From Xiphophorus maculatus (taxonomy: Eukaryota; Chordata; Actinopteri; Cyprinodontiformes; Poeciliidae): 64,000 nt of DNA. Below the pieces are notes generated by a model that saw nothing but the letters and a program-made list of their open reading frames with translations, had not been told where the DNA came from and ran no database searches. Both the position numbers and the translations under genes were made by a program. This document shows positions 45,046 to 64,000 of this stretch, one piece after another; position 1 is the first letter of the stretch, and each line of letters opens with the position of its first letter. The stretch covers positions 12,623,015 through 12,687,014 of the forward strand of contig NC_036461.1 in NCBI RefSeq assembly GCF_002775205.1, in the 5' to 3' direction.

Positions 45046-45858
45046 ACTTTTACCAGCCAACCACATGTCAAAAACCTTCTATAGTTCATTACTTTGTCTG
45101 TAACAATCTGTTTCTGTGTCAATTTTTGCAGAGAGATTGATGGTGTTTGTTCCCTGGTGGAGCTGTTTGAAGGATGGATTTTAAGGACAGATTATGTTTA
45201 TGATTAGATCTGATGTGCCCTGCTGAGAGTGGCCTGTCAGAAGGCCTTGTGTGAAAGAAATGTGCTAGACGCCCAAATCCTGGTTGGCTCACTCTGCTGC
45301 AGCGGCTCCTGCTGAGGTGTTATAAAATCTCCTTTTTAAAGTACAAACACCTGTTGCCTTCCTGAATGAATCATGTCTTCTGTGTGTGCACCTTCAGCCA
45401 GTTTAAAGCATTCATGACAGCCAAAAGAAAAAAAAGTCAGGTAATTGCTGTCTCCTGATCTAATGTATTCACCCTTTTAACTCCCTCCTTCACTGTCTGT
45501 CTGTGATCCTCCTCTTCACTGTCATCTTTCAGGAAAACCCCCTCATTACCAGCTCTCAAATCTAAGTTCTTCATTTTCCATCACCTCGGAGTCTCTCTTT
45601 GTTCTGTGGCCCATTTGGCTTTTAAATTTCAGCAATTATTCCTCAGTCTGAGCATCACAGTCATCCAGATGCATGAAAGATATTTTCCCTGCTTTATGTT
45701 CCTCTCTGCCGCCTGGGTAAAAATAAAAGGGCAGACATCAAAATCAAAGTATCTGATTTCTACAGCCCAATGCAAATGCATCATTTTGTTGCATAATATT
45801 GTGCAAACTAAAACACACCCTCCAATGGACCGAAAGCCTTTGTTGCACAGGTGCGCAT

Positions 45859-45870
45859 GGGGGGGGGGGG
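45859..45870. repeat. G12 homopolymer
   Basis: Twelve consecutive G on the plus strand in intergenic sequence. Confidence 0.9.
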
Positions 45871-47377
45871 AAATCATGCAATCTGTTTACCTCCCATGCA
45901 TTCATTATGAGGAGTACGTAAGATGATCCTCTATTAAAGCAGAAAACAAACCAGCATGTGGGAGGTGTCCCCTGAGGAAGTCCAATGTTGCTATAGTGGA
46001 ACCATGGGAACTGGTTACTAAAGACCCAGAGGGCATCCGTGGACAGACATGTGGGTGTCTGACACTACCCCACACATACACACACGCACACACACATTGC
46101 TACTGGAGACAGAAACACCAAAGCAATGGCTGCGAGTCATTTCGGTTTGTCTGGGAGTAACAAGAGCTCATACTTTAATGGATGTTGGAAGCAGCCTAAT
46201 TTTATTCGGGCGCCTGTTTGAGGAGAACATTCAGCAGCCAAAATAGGAAATGATTTTAACAAAATGTTCATAGAAGAAATTTAATTTGTAACAATTTTAA
46301 CATTTGACTTAACATCTCAGGGAATGCCTTTATTTTTATTTTTATTTTTTACACCAATATCAAAAATAAACCAACAAACAATCAGACTTTCAAAAAACAA
46401 ACCTAACGTGTACTTATTTATTTGAAGTTTAACCGTTAAACCTTTTAACAGTGGTCTTGATTCCAGGGTGGTTCTATGAAGCAGGGTTTCTGTCTTAAGG
46501 AAATTCAAGTCCAGTTTAGGTTTTTAGTGTCAAGATCTTCCTGCCTGGGTCTGTTTCCATGGCAACTAATGCAGGTTCTTTTTCCAATGTTATAGTAACT
46601 GTGCCTGGCGCACAGATATTCTTTGTCTCTGTCAACTTTATCTTCCTCTTCTTTTCTCTTGTTCTTCTTTGGGCACCAGAAAATTTGGGATGTTTAGACA
46701 CTTTGCTTTCTGAGGTCATTCATGTCACAAAACTCAACCCAGTCATCTCACCAGAGCGCAATTATGACTTTCCACTTACAAGTAGAAAACACTTTAGCAA
46801 CACTTAAGATTAAATTATTGCATGACATATTAAAAAAAAAATTTTTGTAAAAAAAAAAAAAGTTTAATGCCTGCTTTGAGATTTTATTAATTTAGATTTA
46901 TTTTGAAGATGGTGCTGAAAATGTTTTTAATAAGGTACTGCCACAAAGTTGTGGGATTTTTATGGGCATTTTATAAAAGTAGTTTGGTAATCAGTCTGAG
47001 AATAATATTTACATTTTCCAGCACATAGAAACTTTGGATAACTGCAAGAATATTTGACTTTTCTGCTTCCAATGCAGCCAGTGGGAAAAAGAAAGGGACA
47101 GTGTGGATTTTAATGACCATCCACATTCCCACGTGATCCAAACCAGACTTGAGCAATCATCCTCATTTAACTCGCCGCTCGTGCGTATGGATGGAAAAAC
47201 AGTGAGGGAGATAGAAAGATAGAACATGTGTATGTGAACTTTCTATTTAGCAAGTTCCCCTGCTCAAGTTAAAGGAGACCTGGTCCACAGGGATCCCCCG
47301 TTTCCCCTTCTAGCCTTCTTGTTTCCCCCTCCACCCACCTAGTACCCCACCATGAAGGGGGAGTGCCTGGCAAGAGC

Positions 47378-47381
<4 letters not shown>

Positions 47382-47409
<28 letters not shown>
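47382..47409. repeat. (GT)14 microsatellite
   Basis: 28 bases of uninterrupted GT in intergenic sequence. Confidence 0.95.
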
Positions 47410-48879
47410 TAATTTCCTGTTTTATAGAGGAAACCGGGTTTGCGTGTGCAGATCGTTATTCGGATTTTCTCTGTGAGAAAAAGGGATTAAAAAAAGATTT
47501 GTGTCAATTCTCATGAATCTGTATGGGAAACAGCGAGCATTTTTTCTGGGAAGCTGGCCTATTCACTTAGTAAAAACATATTTCAGTTCATTAGTAAAGC
47601 ACAAACGCAGTGTCCAAATCAGGATCTGAAAAGCATGACATTTTATTATTGCAAAGAAATATCCTTCAACACTTCTAGCTATTATCCTTTTTCAGTGTTT
47701 TGCTCTCCTCCTTGACAGATTAATTAAATTAGGGTCAGATTGGTTACACACAGATAACTGTGGTCTTCATACAATGAGAAGAATCTAAATTGAGCCCATT
47801 ATTGCATCCAAATGAAAGTTAGCCACTGTGGTCTTTGCAAGAATACCCTCTAACCATGTTTGGGGCCACAGATCCGCCATGCAGCAGTCTGTTGGCTTTC
47901 TCAAAAAGCCACCGTCTGTGTCTGACTAATTCACAGTGAAAAGAGTTCAGTCATATGGAGGCTTATCTGCATCATCAAGTTCCCTTGCATTTGCGCATAA
48001 GCTTTACCTCATAAATGCAATTTTATAAGCAGCATTTCTCTGAATGGCTGCAATTACAAGCACACATCCTCAGGCTAGATATACAGTACATTTCCAATGC
48101 TTAGAAATCCATTTTATTAGTATTTGGGGAGGGATGGTGCTCAGTGGCTTATATTTTATTTTTAAAAAATGTGCTTTATTGTTCAGCTGTCCAAAAGTGA
48201 AATATTCCTTTCATTGCTTTGTTGAAGATATAAATTAACACTTTTTGGGGGGTTTAATACCCAAGTTTTAAGACTGTACTTTATGATGTGGCTGAAGCCG
48301 TGCCTGTGGAAAGGCAGGATATTCCCCCTTGTCAGAGATGAGATTACTAAACTGAGCTGATCGACAAACACTTGACACGCACTTAAACTCATAGGTGGAA
48401 ACAATGGCTGCTAATGTAGAACCATAATTTAGGAGCAACACGTACAGCACGTCTTCTTTCGACATGGGACAACATTAACTATTCTCTTCCTCAGACATTG
48501 ATCTACTCTTACATTAACACTTGGAGAGATTATTCATACTTAGCAAACTGGAGTCTTCCAATAATTGTCATAAGGCTTTTTTTAAGAATTTGTTTCAAAG
48601 TACAATGTAATTTATTAGTCAATGCCATTATTCATAGTTCCTTGACTTTTTTGAATTTTTGTTCTTTACATCCACAGATTTTGTGTTGTATTTACGAGAT
48701 ACAAACTCAGTGCAAAATTGTTACATGGAAAAAGAATGCATAATTTAGTAAATGTTTTCTGAATAAACCTTTCAAAGATAAGTATGCATTCACAGTCATC
48801 CTTCTTTACTCTAACATTCCTAAATATAATCATGTGTCACAAACTGCCTTTCTGAAGTCCCCTAATTAGAAAATATTGT

Positions 48880-49375
48880 CCACAAACAACATTATGAAGA
48901 CTAAGGAACACACAAGACATGTCAAGTTGAGAAAAGAGGGGAAACAACCCTAACATTCAGACAGAGATACAATTGAATAATTCAGATCAAAGGATGTTAA
49001 TGTTAGAACGACCAAGTCAAAGTCCAGATTCAAATCTAACTGAGAATGCTAATTGAAATGTACTTTTCAGAGATATTGTCCATACTGAGCTTTAGCTGTT
49101 TTGCAAAGATTGGGGAGGAGGGGGAATCTGTCTCTAATGCAAAGCTGGCAAAGATTTGAAGCTCCAGTTGCAGCGAAAAGTGGTTCCATATTGTGCAGAC
49201 TAAAATGGACTGAACAGGTTTTCATTAATCAAAAGTGTTCAACTACATTTTCTTTTTTTTTTTTTTTTTTACAGTTTTACTCTATGTTGACCTATCCCTC
49301 AAAAATAGTGTTAAAATGCATAACTGTTGTGGTTTCATGTTCAAGGGTTTAAATACTTTAGCAACGACTATAATA
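48880..49375 (+). mobile_element. Tc1-type relic with transposase remnants
   Basis: Plus-strand blocks ACTAAGGAACACACAAGACA, CCAAGTCAAAGTCCAGATTC and GCTGTTTTGCAAAGATTGGG correspond to successive parts of a Tc1 transposase gene (N-terminal stretch, SPDLNPIE-like stretch, C-terminal stretch) with large deletions between them. The right end, CATGTTCAAGGGTTTAAATACTTTAGCAA, shortened here to its key word TTCAAGGG, fits the terminal repeat. Confidence 0.7.
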
Positions 49376-51608
49376 AATCATAAAATGAAAGAACTGTGTT
49401 AAGTTTTGAGATATTTCTTTGAAATATACTGTAAGTAGTATGGTGCCATTTTTATTGGTAATTTCCTGTATTTGTCATTTTAAATCAGGGGTTCTTTCAG
49501 ATCATGAGAGCTACTAACCTTTAGATGCATCCCCTCTCCAACACATCTTAATGAAATATCTGAATCCGCCAGCGGTGTGTGTCTGCATGTGTAGGATAAT
49601 AGACTGTAAACAGTGTCATTCACACTTTGCTGCTAGCACTGCTATATCATGGTCATTCCTTCCCGCATGTATTCCTGCTGCTGCTCCTGATTAAACTCAT
49701 AATTGCTTCTTCATACTGAGCAACGTACTGATAGCAGATGACATGTCAACGGTCCACAGTTAAACTACAAGGTCTGGCGTTTTCAAATGTAAATCACGAG
49801 CCAATCAATGAATGCGGTCAACTGTCAAATTGTTTCAGTGCTGTACCTGTCTTGGTGCAACTAGTACTACCCCTAAAGTAGGTACAAAAATCTGAGAACC
49901 TACAGCCGCACTGCATTTGCTAACGTAAAATTAACGAACCAGGACTGTACCGGTTAGAGACGGTCTAGTGGAAAAGCATCTATAGGTTCTTCTCTAGTTT
50001 GTGGAATTACTGGCGCCTTAGTTTATATGGCAATAGATGATTATTTTATTTTTATTGCATTTCCTTGTTGTTGTTCTGTCTGTTTTTGTTTATTATGGGC
50101 AATGTATGTGTCTTAATTAAACGTTTTGATCTCAGCTGTGCAGAGGCCTTCTAATGAACACTTCATTTGAGTCAGGTGTGTCGGAGAAGGGATGCATATA
50201 AAAGTTCCAGGATGGTAACTATCTACTAATGTGTATCAAAGTGATTTTAGAACAAGTGTAAAAAGGCAGGAAAAATCAATTAAATTTTTACATCAAGTTG
50301 AAATTTGAGATGTAGGACTGGTGTAATATTTTGTGTGTCTGAAACAATTTTGTAGATGGTTAAGAAGTCTGGATAACAGTTTTAGGGCCCTTCTTTTTTG
50401 GTCACCCCTGGCTTTAGTGGACCCACTTTTTGTTAAAACATTGACTGACTCTGCAGCCTCTTAGGCTGGATATGTGCTGCAGTGTGGGAACTGGAAACTG
50501 GCTGGAGTATCGTAACAAACAATGGTCTCTATAGACCCAGTACAGATGAGAAATTACCTTCACTGGGATCCCTCTGAATTGGGAGAGCCCTCTCTCCAAA
50601 TCCCACACCATGTCAGCGAGGCAGCACAAGTCATTTGTGTGAAATCGGTTGCATCACAGCTCTCGTGGTTTCTTAGCCCCTGTATTCCTCGGTCATTCTG
50701 TGGGAACCCTGATTTTTGGCGGTAGCCTCTGTTCCCACCGGCGGCCTGGTTAGAAAATAGACTTGCGTTCGCGTACCAGTTGCTGAAACCAAGCCGGTTC
50801 TTGCCTGCTCCTTCTCACGGGGTCCACTGGAGAAGAGGTCAGCGACTGCAGAAGGGGCCTTAATGGGTTTCGCATGCAGGTACCGCAAAAGCGACACGGG
50901 ATCATGTTTTTATGAGAAATGAGAGAGTTTTAGCAATTGTGTGCTTGTTCCAAAACACTCCCTTTTCTCTGTTCTCTCCTTCTGTCTGTCTTGTCTGTTC
51001 TTGTTTTTGTCTCCAAAGCTGGTTTAATTTTTATCTCAGAGATTTATTTGGAACAGGATATGATTTGTGTAATACAAACAAGACACTTTGTTCTTTTCCC
51101 TGTTTACTTTTTTTCTTTGCTGTAACTTCCAGTACTTTTCATCAACTTTAAACAATTGTGTTTGCCAGCCTGGTTATACATTTGATGACAACTGCAACCA
51201 GACAGGAACCTCACTATGTGGGCAAAGATTTCTTGTCTTTCCTGCAGAGTTACAGTTTCTGAAAGAGAAGCAACATGGTGGGAACAAAGGAGATGGGGCG
51301 GAAAAAAGTAGCACTTCTTCACATCCAAAACAAAAACTGATGTGCTCCCCACATGTGGATGACGAGATTTGGGCCTCAAAGAGTGTGTGAAGACAGCTGG
51401 AAAATTCCCCTGAGCCTGGCCTAATTGAAAGCTTATCATCTTTTCTTTGTGCTTCCTGAGAGACGGGGCGATGCAAAACGACTCCGGGATGAGACCTGCA
51501 GGGAATACCGTCATACTCTCAGGGTGTGAAGTGGAGCTCAGACTGTCTGGGTGGACTGGCTTGGGGGGGATGAGATCTGTCAGCACAGGATTTTTTAAGT
51601 GTGTGTGT

Positions 51609-51620
51609 GGGGGGGGGGGG
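51609..51620. repeat. G12 homopolymer after a short GT run
   Basis: GTGTGTGTG followed by twelve G in intergenic sequence. Confidence 0.9.
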
Positions 51621-53229
51621 TATGTGTGGAAGGGCTCTGAGTGTGCATAAATTGAATACAGTGTGTATCAAGGCTTCCTCCTGAGTCTTTGTTGTTTTGC
51701 CAAAGCTGCCCCCATAGAAGTCCTGATGCAGACACGCACACAGGAGAAACCATAAAGGGGAAGAAAAGAGGCTGAATAAGAAGAAAGGATAAAAAGAACA
51801 GATACAAGAGGATAAACACAGAATAACAGTGAAAATTGACGAAGAACAAAGCGCTTAGACAGGCTTTTCATGCCACACCAACAGGTGGCATTAGTTTAAA
51901 GAGTGAGGAACTGTGAGTATTTTGTTACAGGTTAACCACATCTAAAATCAGACCACCCCACAAGGTAGCATCTCAAGTGTTTAATCTTGTGGCTCGGCTT
52001 CAGATGATCCAAACAGATGCCATAATCTTGGCATGAATTGACAACCACATAGCTGGTGAGAAAGCCAGCCGACATTCCAAGCTTCTCCATATTGTTTTTA
52101 ACAAGTGACAACTTGCCGACGTGTGCTAACACGGACTCTGCCAGGGCGGTGTTGGATTCCTGGGATACGTTTTTATGCACGTTCTGGGTACCACCGTGTT
52201 GACAGCAGAGGCATTTTTAATCCTCTGAGGGGTCCCAGCGAGAGGCTCACTGATGGCAAAGAAGGTCTTTATTAGTGGGTTACTGGGGACAAAATGTCAA
52301 GAAACATCCTAAAGTGTAATGAGCAGGAAACATGACATTTGTGGTATTTTTATTGTATGAGGATAAATCTGCGACAATCTGTTGGGTCAGAATGTTCTGG
52401 AATGAAATTGGTCCCATAAATATTCTGGCATTTCTTTTTTTTTACCTCCCATCTTCATGTCTCATCTGAAAGTTTTTGTGGAGGTGATTCATACACTGTC
52501 TCCATGTTTTTAGTCCCGACACCTCCCACAGTTTAACAAACTAAAATAACCTCCAAGACTGGGATCAGTGTTAATTTTCAAAATAAAACATGTACTGCAA
52601 TAAAAATAAATATAATGATGAAATGGCTTTAGAGAAGGACACAAATGCAGATGACTTGTACAATCAAGGGGTAAAATTGTCCATGTTAATTTAACTTTGG
52701 TTCACTAATTTATTGTTTACTTGACTTCCACACCAATATTATAAAAATGGTTAAATTCTGCTTGTATTTATAAGTAATGTATACTATTTTTATAAGTGGG
52801 TCATTTAAAAAGTCCAGATTGAAAAATGAGGTTGCATGATGAAAAATTGTGATCTTTAAAGACTAAATATTCTTCGTGGACTTTTTTTGTCCTCTTAGAA
52901 TTTTATTTTTCTACATTTTTGGATGCATTGATTATTCCGATGACTATCCAGGTTCTGATGGATTTATGTTTCATTTTTACATTTTATTGTCCAATTGCCG
53001 TTTACACTTAATGAAGCAAACTGCTCCCCATTTGTATTTTTGCAATTATTATTTTGTAATCTTACTGTAAAAATGTTTTTTTATGGAGAAAAATTCTCTG
53101 GTGAGGGTTGATGTTAATGACAACAATACAAATTTCTTTTTTAAAAAAGAATTTTTTTATCTTTTAGATGATTAATTGAACCATGCTTTTTAAGTTCAAG
53201 TGTAAGATCTTGTTTTATAATCCTTACTT

Positions 53230-53855
53230 TAAGCATCTCCACAACTTTTCTGCTGTTTCTTAGTCTTTGATGCTTTTTGTTCACTAATGACCTCTAACAA
53301 ATTTCTGAGACCTCCATAGAACACCTGTAATTATATAGAGATTAAATTACTCACAGGTAAACTTTGTTTACTAATTGAGTGATTATTATTATTATTATTT
53401 TTTAGACATTGGACTTAGTTGGCTCTATCTTAGTGGGCCTCTCCTGTCAGTCTACTTTCATAGAAGGCACACTAGAGCCCACAAAAGACCCCCTGGAGGG
53501 GTAAAAAAATATATATATATTTGGTCTTAATGACAGAATTTCTATGCGCAAAGTAAATTAAACTAAGCATCCAAAAATAAGAACTAAGGTGTTTAGAAAG
53601 GCTGTATTGAAAAATTATCAATCTGTTTAACAGCACTTGAGAAATCTTTGAAAAATATATAAATTTCATAAGGGGGCTAATAATTTTGACCTCAACTGAG
53701 GCATACATGCATATGCCACCATTTCCACATATTTTAATTTTTAAAATATTTTGAATGTGCTATTTTGTGTTGGTCTATCACATGAAATTACATTAAAATT
53801 ATGATAAAATGTGAAAAAGTTTAAGTGGTGTTGATACTTTTGTAAGGTGCAATAT
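53230..53855 (+). mobile_element. 3' portion of a Tc1-type element
   Basis: Recognisable blocks in order: GATGCTTTTTGTTCACTAAT, GAGATTAAATTACTCACAGG, TTGTGTTGGTCTATCACATG, AAAATGTGAAAAAGTTTAAG and GATACTTTTGTAAGGTGC, the last being the terminal repeat. This is the non-coding right half of the main Tc1 family in the window, with an (ATT)n tract inserted at about 53382-53400. It lies just beyond the predicted RUNX3 3' end. Confidence 0.75.
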
Positions 53856-54099
53856 ATGTAGTTTCACCATAAAAAAAATTCAATTCTGAAGACAGAAGTG
53901 AGGCGTCTTTTTTTTTAATTAAAATGATTAAAAACTACATTATCCGCAAACTTTACAAGCACTCATATGGAAGCAGTAATGGTTTCAGGACATACACATG
54001 TTTTTTAAATTAACATATCAGTTTCAGATGTACATGCTTTCAGCATAGAGAGCAACGAAGAGAGAAGAATGACCTAAAATGAAACTGGGATTCTTTTAA

Positions 54100-56214
54100 A
54101 AAGAAAACTGATGGAACATTGTGCTCTTTAATTAAACATACAAAATTGGACTGACTTGTACACTTTGGCTTCATAGTTTTGCATAAACAAGGACAATAAA
54201 GTTCATTCAACACAGATGAGTCGCCACAAATCTCAACATTTAAAGAGTTTTACAGGCAGTTGTATAGATCTTTGGTTTTTATAGAAAGTAACCACACAAA
54301 CATCATGTGATTTCTCTAGCTGCATGATTGTCATGTTTTTAACAGAGTTGAGGTTTGAGTGGCTAAAAATACAACATGCTTTTCCTTAGTAGGAATGAGA
54401 CAACATTTGTGGAATAAAGCTGAAAACGTCTTGCATACATGTATTTCTTCACCTGAGCTCCAAATGCAAGCGTGTTTGGGTCACCATTTACTCAGAGATC
54501 AAACCTCAGCTCTGTAGCAACCATTTCTGAGTCACAACTACAGTCTTTTGCTATCAGACACCTGATATCTGTTGCAAATACCTCAGCTCTCGGCACAGGA
54601 GAAAATGGTCTGCACAGGCGTGTGAACAAAGGCTAGTAAATTAGAACAAGAGGGACAGTTGTGACCACAAATGCTTCAAAGCGCTACTGATGACTCAGAA
54701 CAAAGGGACCTGTGCAGAACAAGAGACGGTTGGTAAGAAGATCCCGCTCTGGATCCTCCTCTTCCCTCTGTCTCTTTAAAAAGGCACTCAGGATGGGGGG
54801 AATGTGCAGACACACCTGTGCTGCAGGATTGTGATTACTTTTGTGTAATATTTTTCAAAAACGACACTTGAAGTGTGTTTGAACAACATGCACAGGAATA
54901 TTTTATATTTCGCTCTGCACACTTTCAAACCCAGCAAAATATAAGGAAAGTCAAAAAAATAGTGCAAAAAATTAGCTCTTTTTTGTTTTGTAAGCGCAGG
55001 AAGGCAAATTGTAAATAATCTAAAAGATCATGGCTCTAGGATCTTTTTGGGCATAGTCCATTTGGAATAAAGGTTTTAGTGCACCAAAGCTACATTGGAA
55101 GGCAACAAAATTACATAAAAAGTTTTTTTCATAATTTAGTTGCAATATATTACAAAAACTCCAAATTCATACTTAACAAACATGGTAAATATACTGTATA
55201 AATGCTTATAAAAAAGGAAAAACGAAAGAAATGCTTAAGGATTTGGGGTATTTGCATACATTTCCCCAAAGTTTGGCTCAAATAAATATCAAAAGTAAAC
55301 CATGTTGTCCAGTTAAAATAATGAAAATAAAAATAAATTCTGGCGAGGACTTTAAAACTTACGAAAAAGCTTGAATAAAGAAGTAAAAGTAAGGAGTACA
55401 GACAACAGAACTCATCTTATCTGCAGAAAATAAACCAAACTGTTTTTGTCTCATTCCTTCAATAATCATCCATTGTTCTGCTGGAACATGATGAAACAGC
55501 AGAGAATTCATTTCTTAATCTTGAAAACGCTTCTCAATAATGCAGCAATTGTTCTGAGACGTTTCCTCTCTAACCAAAGGCTGATGTCTCTCTGTGGATA
55601 ATAAATAGACCAAAAGGTTCTGCAGAAGTACTCTGAGCACACGAAACAGCCCTGTATGCTCGTGAAAACATTTTTACATCTGATGCAAATTTTTTACAGA
55701 AATGAAAGCTTAAAGGGACGATTGCCACAGCAGTACAGCCATGCTTAGCCAGTGATGGAGCAGAAAACCAGTCTGACTTCTCTTCTCCACCTGCCAAGTT
55801 GGCTGGATCAGTCTGAGCAGTCTGTTTGATGAACGTCTGCTGTGGCTTTCATCTCAGCAGACGTACTAATTGTTTGCACCTCCACGCTGTTGTTCGTTTG
55901 ACCTCGAGTACCTGTCTACATCACTGCGATGGCTTTCTAACAATTATTTACAGTCTCCGCTGAGTGCCACTTTGACTCGTATGGCTTTGGAAGGTCTTTG
56001 AGAGTACAGGTTTCAGCGCAGTGCGAGAGTTCACTCTGAAACAACAAAATGTCTTCAAACAGTAAAAGCAAAAGTCTTTAAAGCAAGAAAACTAAGGCAA
56101 ACATGCAACATTTTTGTTTTGTTTTTTTTCAGTGTTCAGCTTTGTTGTTCATCAATATTTTCACTTCTCCACCCTCTCTCCTCCCATTCTCCCAATTTTC
56201 TAGCTCTCTTCCAG
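54100..56214 (-). other. runx3: RUNX3 3'UTR (predicted)
   Basis: About 2.1 kb on the minus strand after the RUNX3 stop codon, with no ORF and no transposon. There is no AATAAA in this strand between the stop codon and 53880. The nearest variants are ATTAAA complementary to 54127-54132 and to 53914-53919. The 3' end is therefore uncertain; a Tc1 relic starts soon after, so the UTR probably ends between 53880 and 54130. Confidence 0.45.

Positions 56215-64000
<7,786 letters not shown>

Larger units (their letters stand above)
31336..54100. other. CLIC4-RUNX3 intergenic interval
   Basis: About 23 kb between two convergent genes. It holds no gene I can support; all open frames are under about 180 codons and lack domains. 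Apart from transposon relics, simple repeats and two hairpins listed separately, it is AT-rich unique-looking sequence. The mammalian counterpart also contains no known protein gene. One exon-like block (37967-38024) is reported as a finding. Confidence 0.6.

Noticed and set aside
51104..51586. 160-codon minus-strand open frame
   Set aside because: No homology-like motif; several other frames are open over the same bases.

Overview
The window is vertebrate nuclear DNA, almost certainly from a teleost fish. It holds intron-rich genes with GT-AG splice sites, is AT-rich outside exons, and is littered with decayed Tc1/mariner copies, hAT and other MITE-like elements and simple repeats typical of ray-finned fish. 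I cannot name the species; the repeat types suggest a percomorph-like teleost, as a weak inference.

Three protein-coding genes lie in the same order and orientation as in human 1p36: SRRM1 (+), CLIC4 (+) and RUNX3 (-). SRRM1 (coding exons 461-12013, 17 exons, 857 aa as assembled) encodes a PWI-domain SR-related splicing and mRNA 3'-end processing co-activator. CLIC4 (14164-29910, 6 exons, 252 aa) encodes a chloride intracellular channel protein with a GST-like fold. RUNX3 enters from the right edge on the minus strand. Its last coding exon (56215-56696) carries the C-terminal transactivation/inhibitory region and the VWRPY Groucho/TLE-binding tail; the Runt-domain exons lie beyond base 64000. 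The three genes have no operon-like relation and no direct functional link that the sequence shows. Their linkage is conserved synteny.

Layout: 1-460 SRRM1 promoter/5'UTR; 461-12.75 kb SRRM1, with intron 10 and intron 15 carrying Tc1 relics; 12.75-14.16 kb a compact intergenic/CLIC4 promoter region; 14.16-31.3 kb CLIC4, with a 10.8 kb first intron (TA microsatellite, 80-bp palindrome, retroelement and Tc1 scraps) and a clean hAT MITE in intron 3; 31.3-54.1 kb a gene-poor interval with many transposon relics and no convincing gene; 54.1-64 kb the 3' part of RUNX3.

The observations most worth checking are: a 75-nt, phase-compatible, well-spliced candidate cassette exon in the last RUNX3 intron (61218-61292); a Tc1 element that fills nearly all of SRRM1 intron 15; tandem donors 6 nt apart in SRRM1 exon 6; a plus-strand exon-like block antisense inside RUNX3 (61978-62132); and several near-perfect hairpins. 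No previously undescribed multi-gene system was found.
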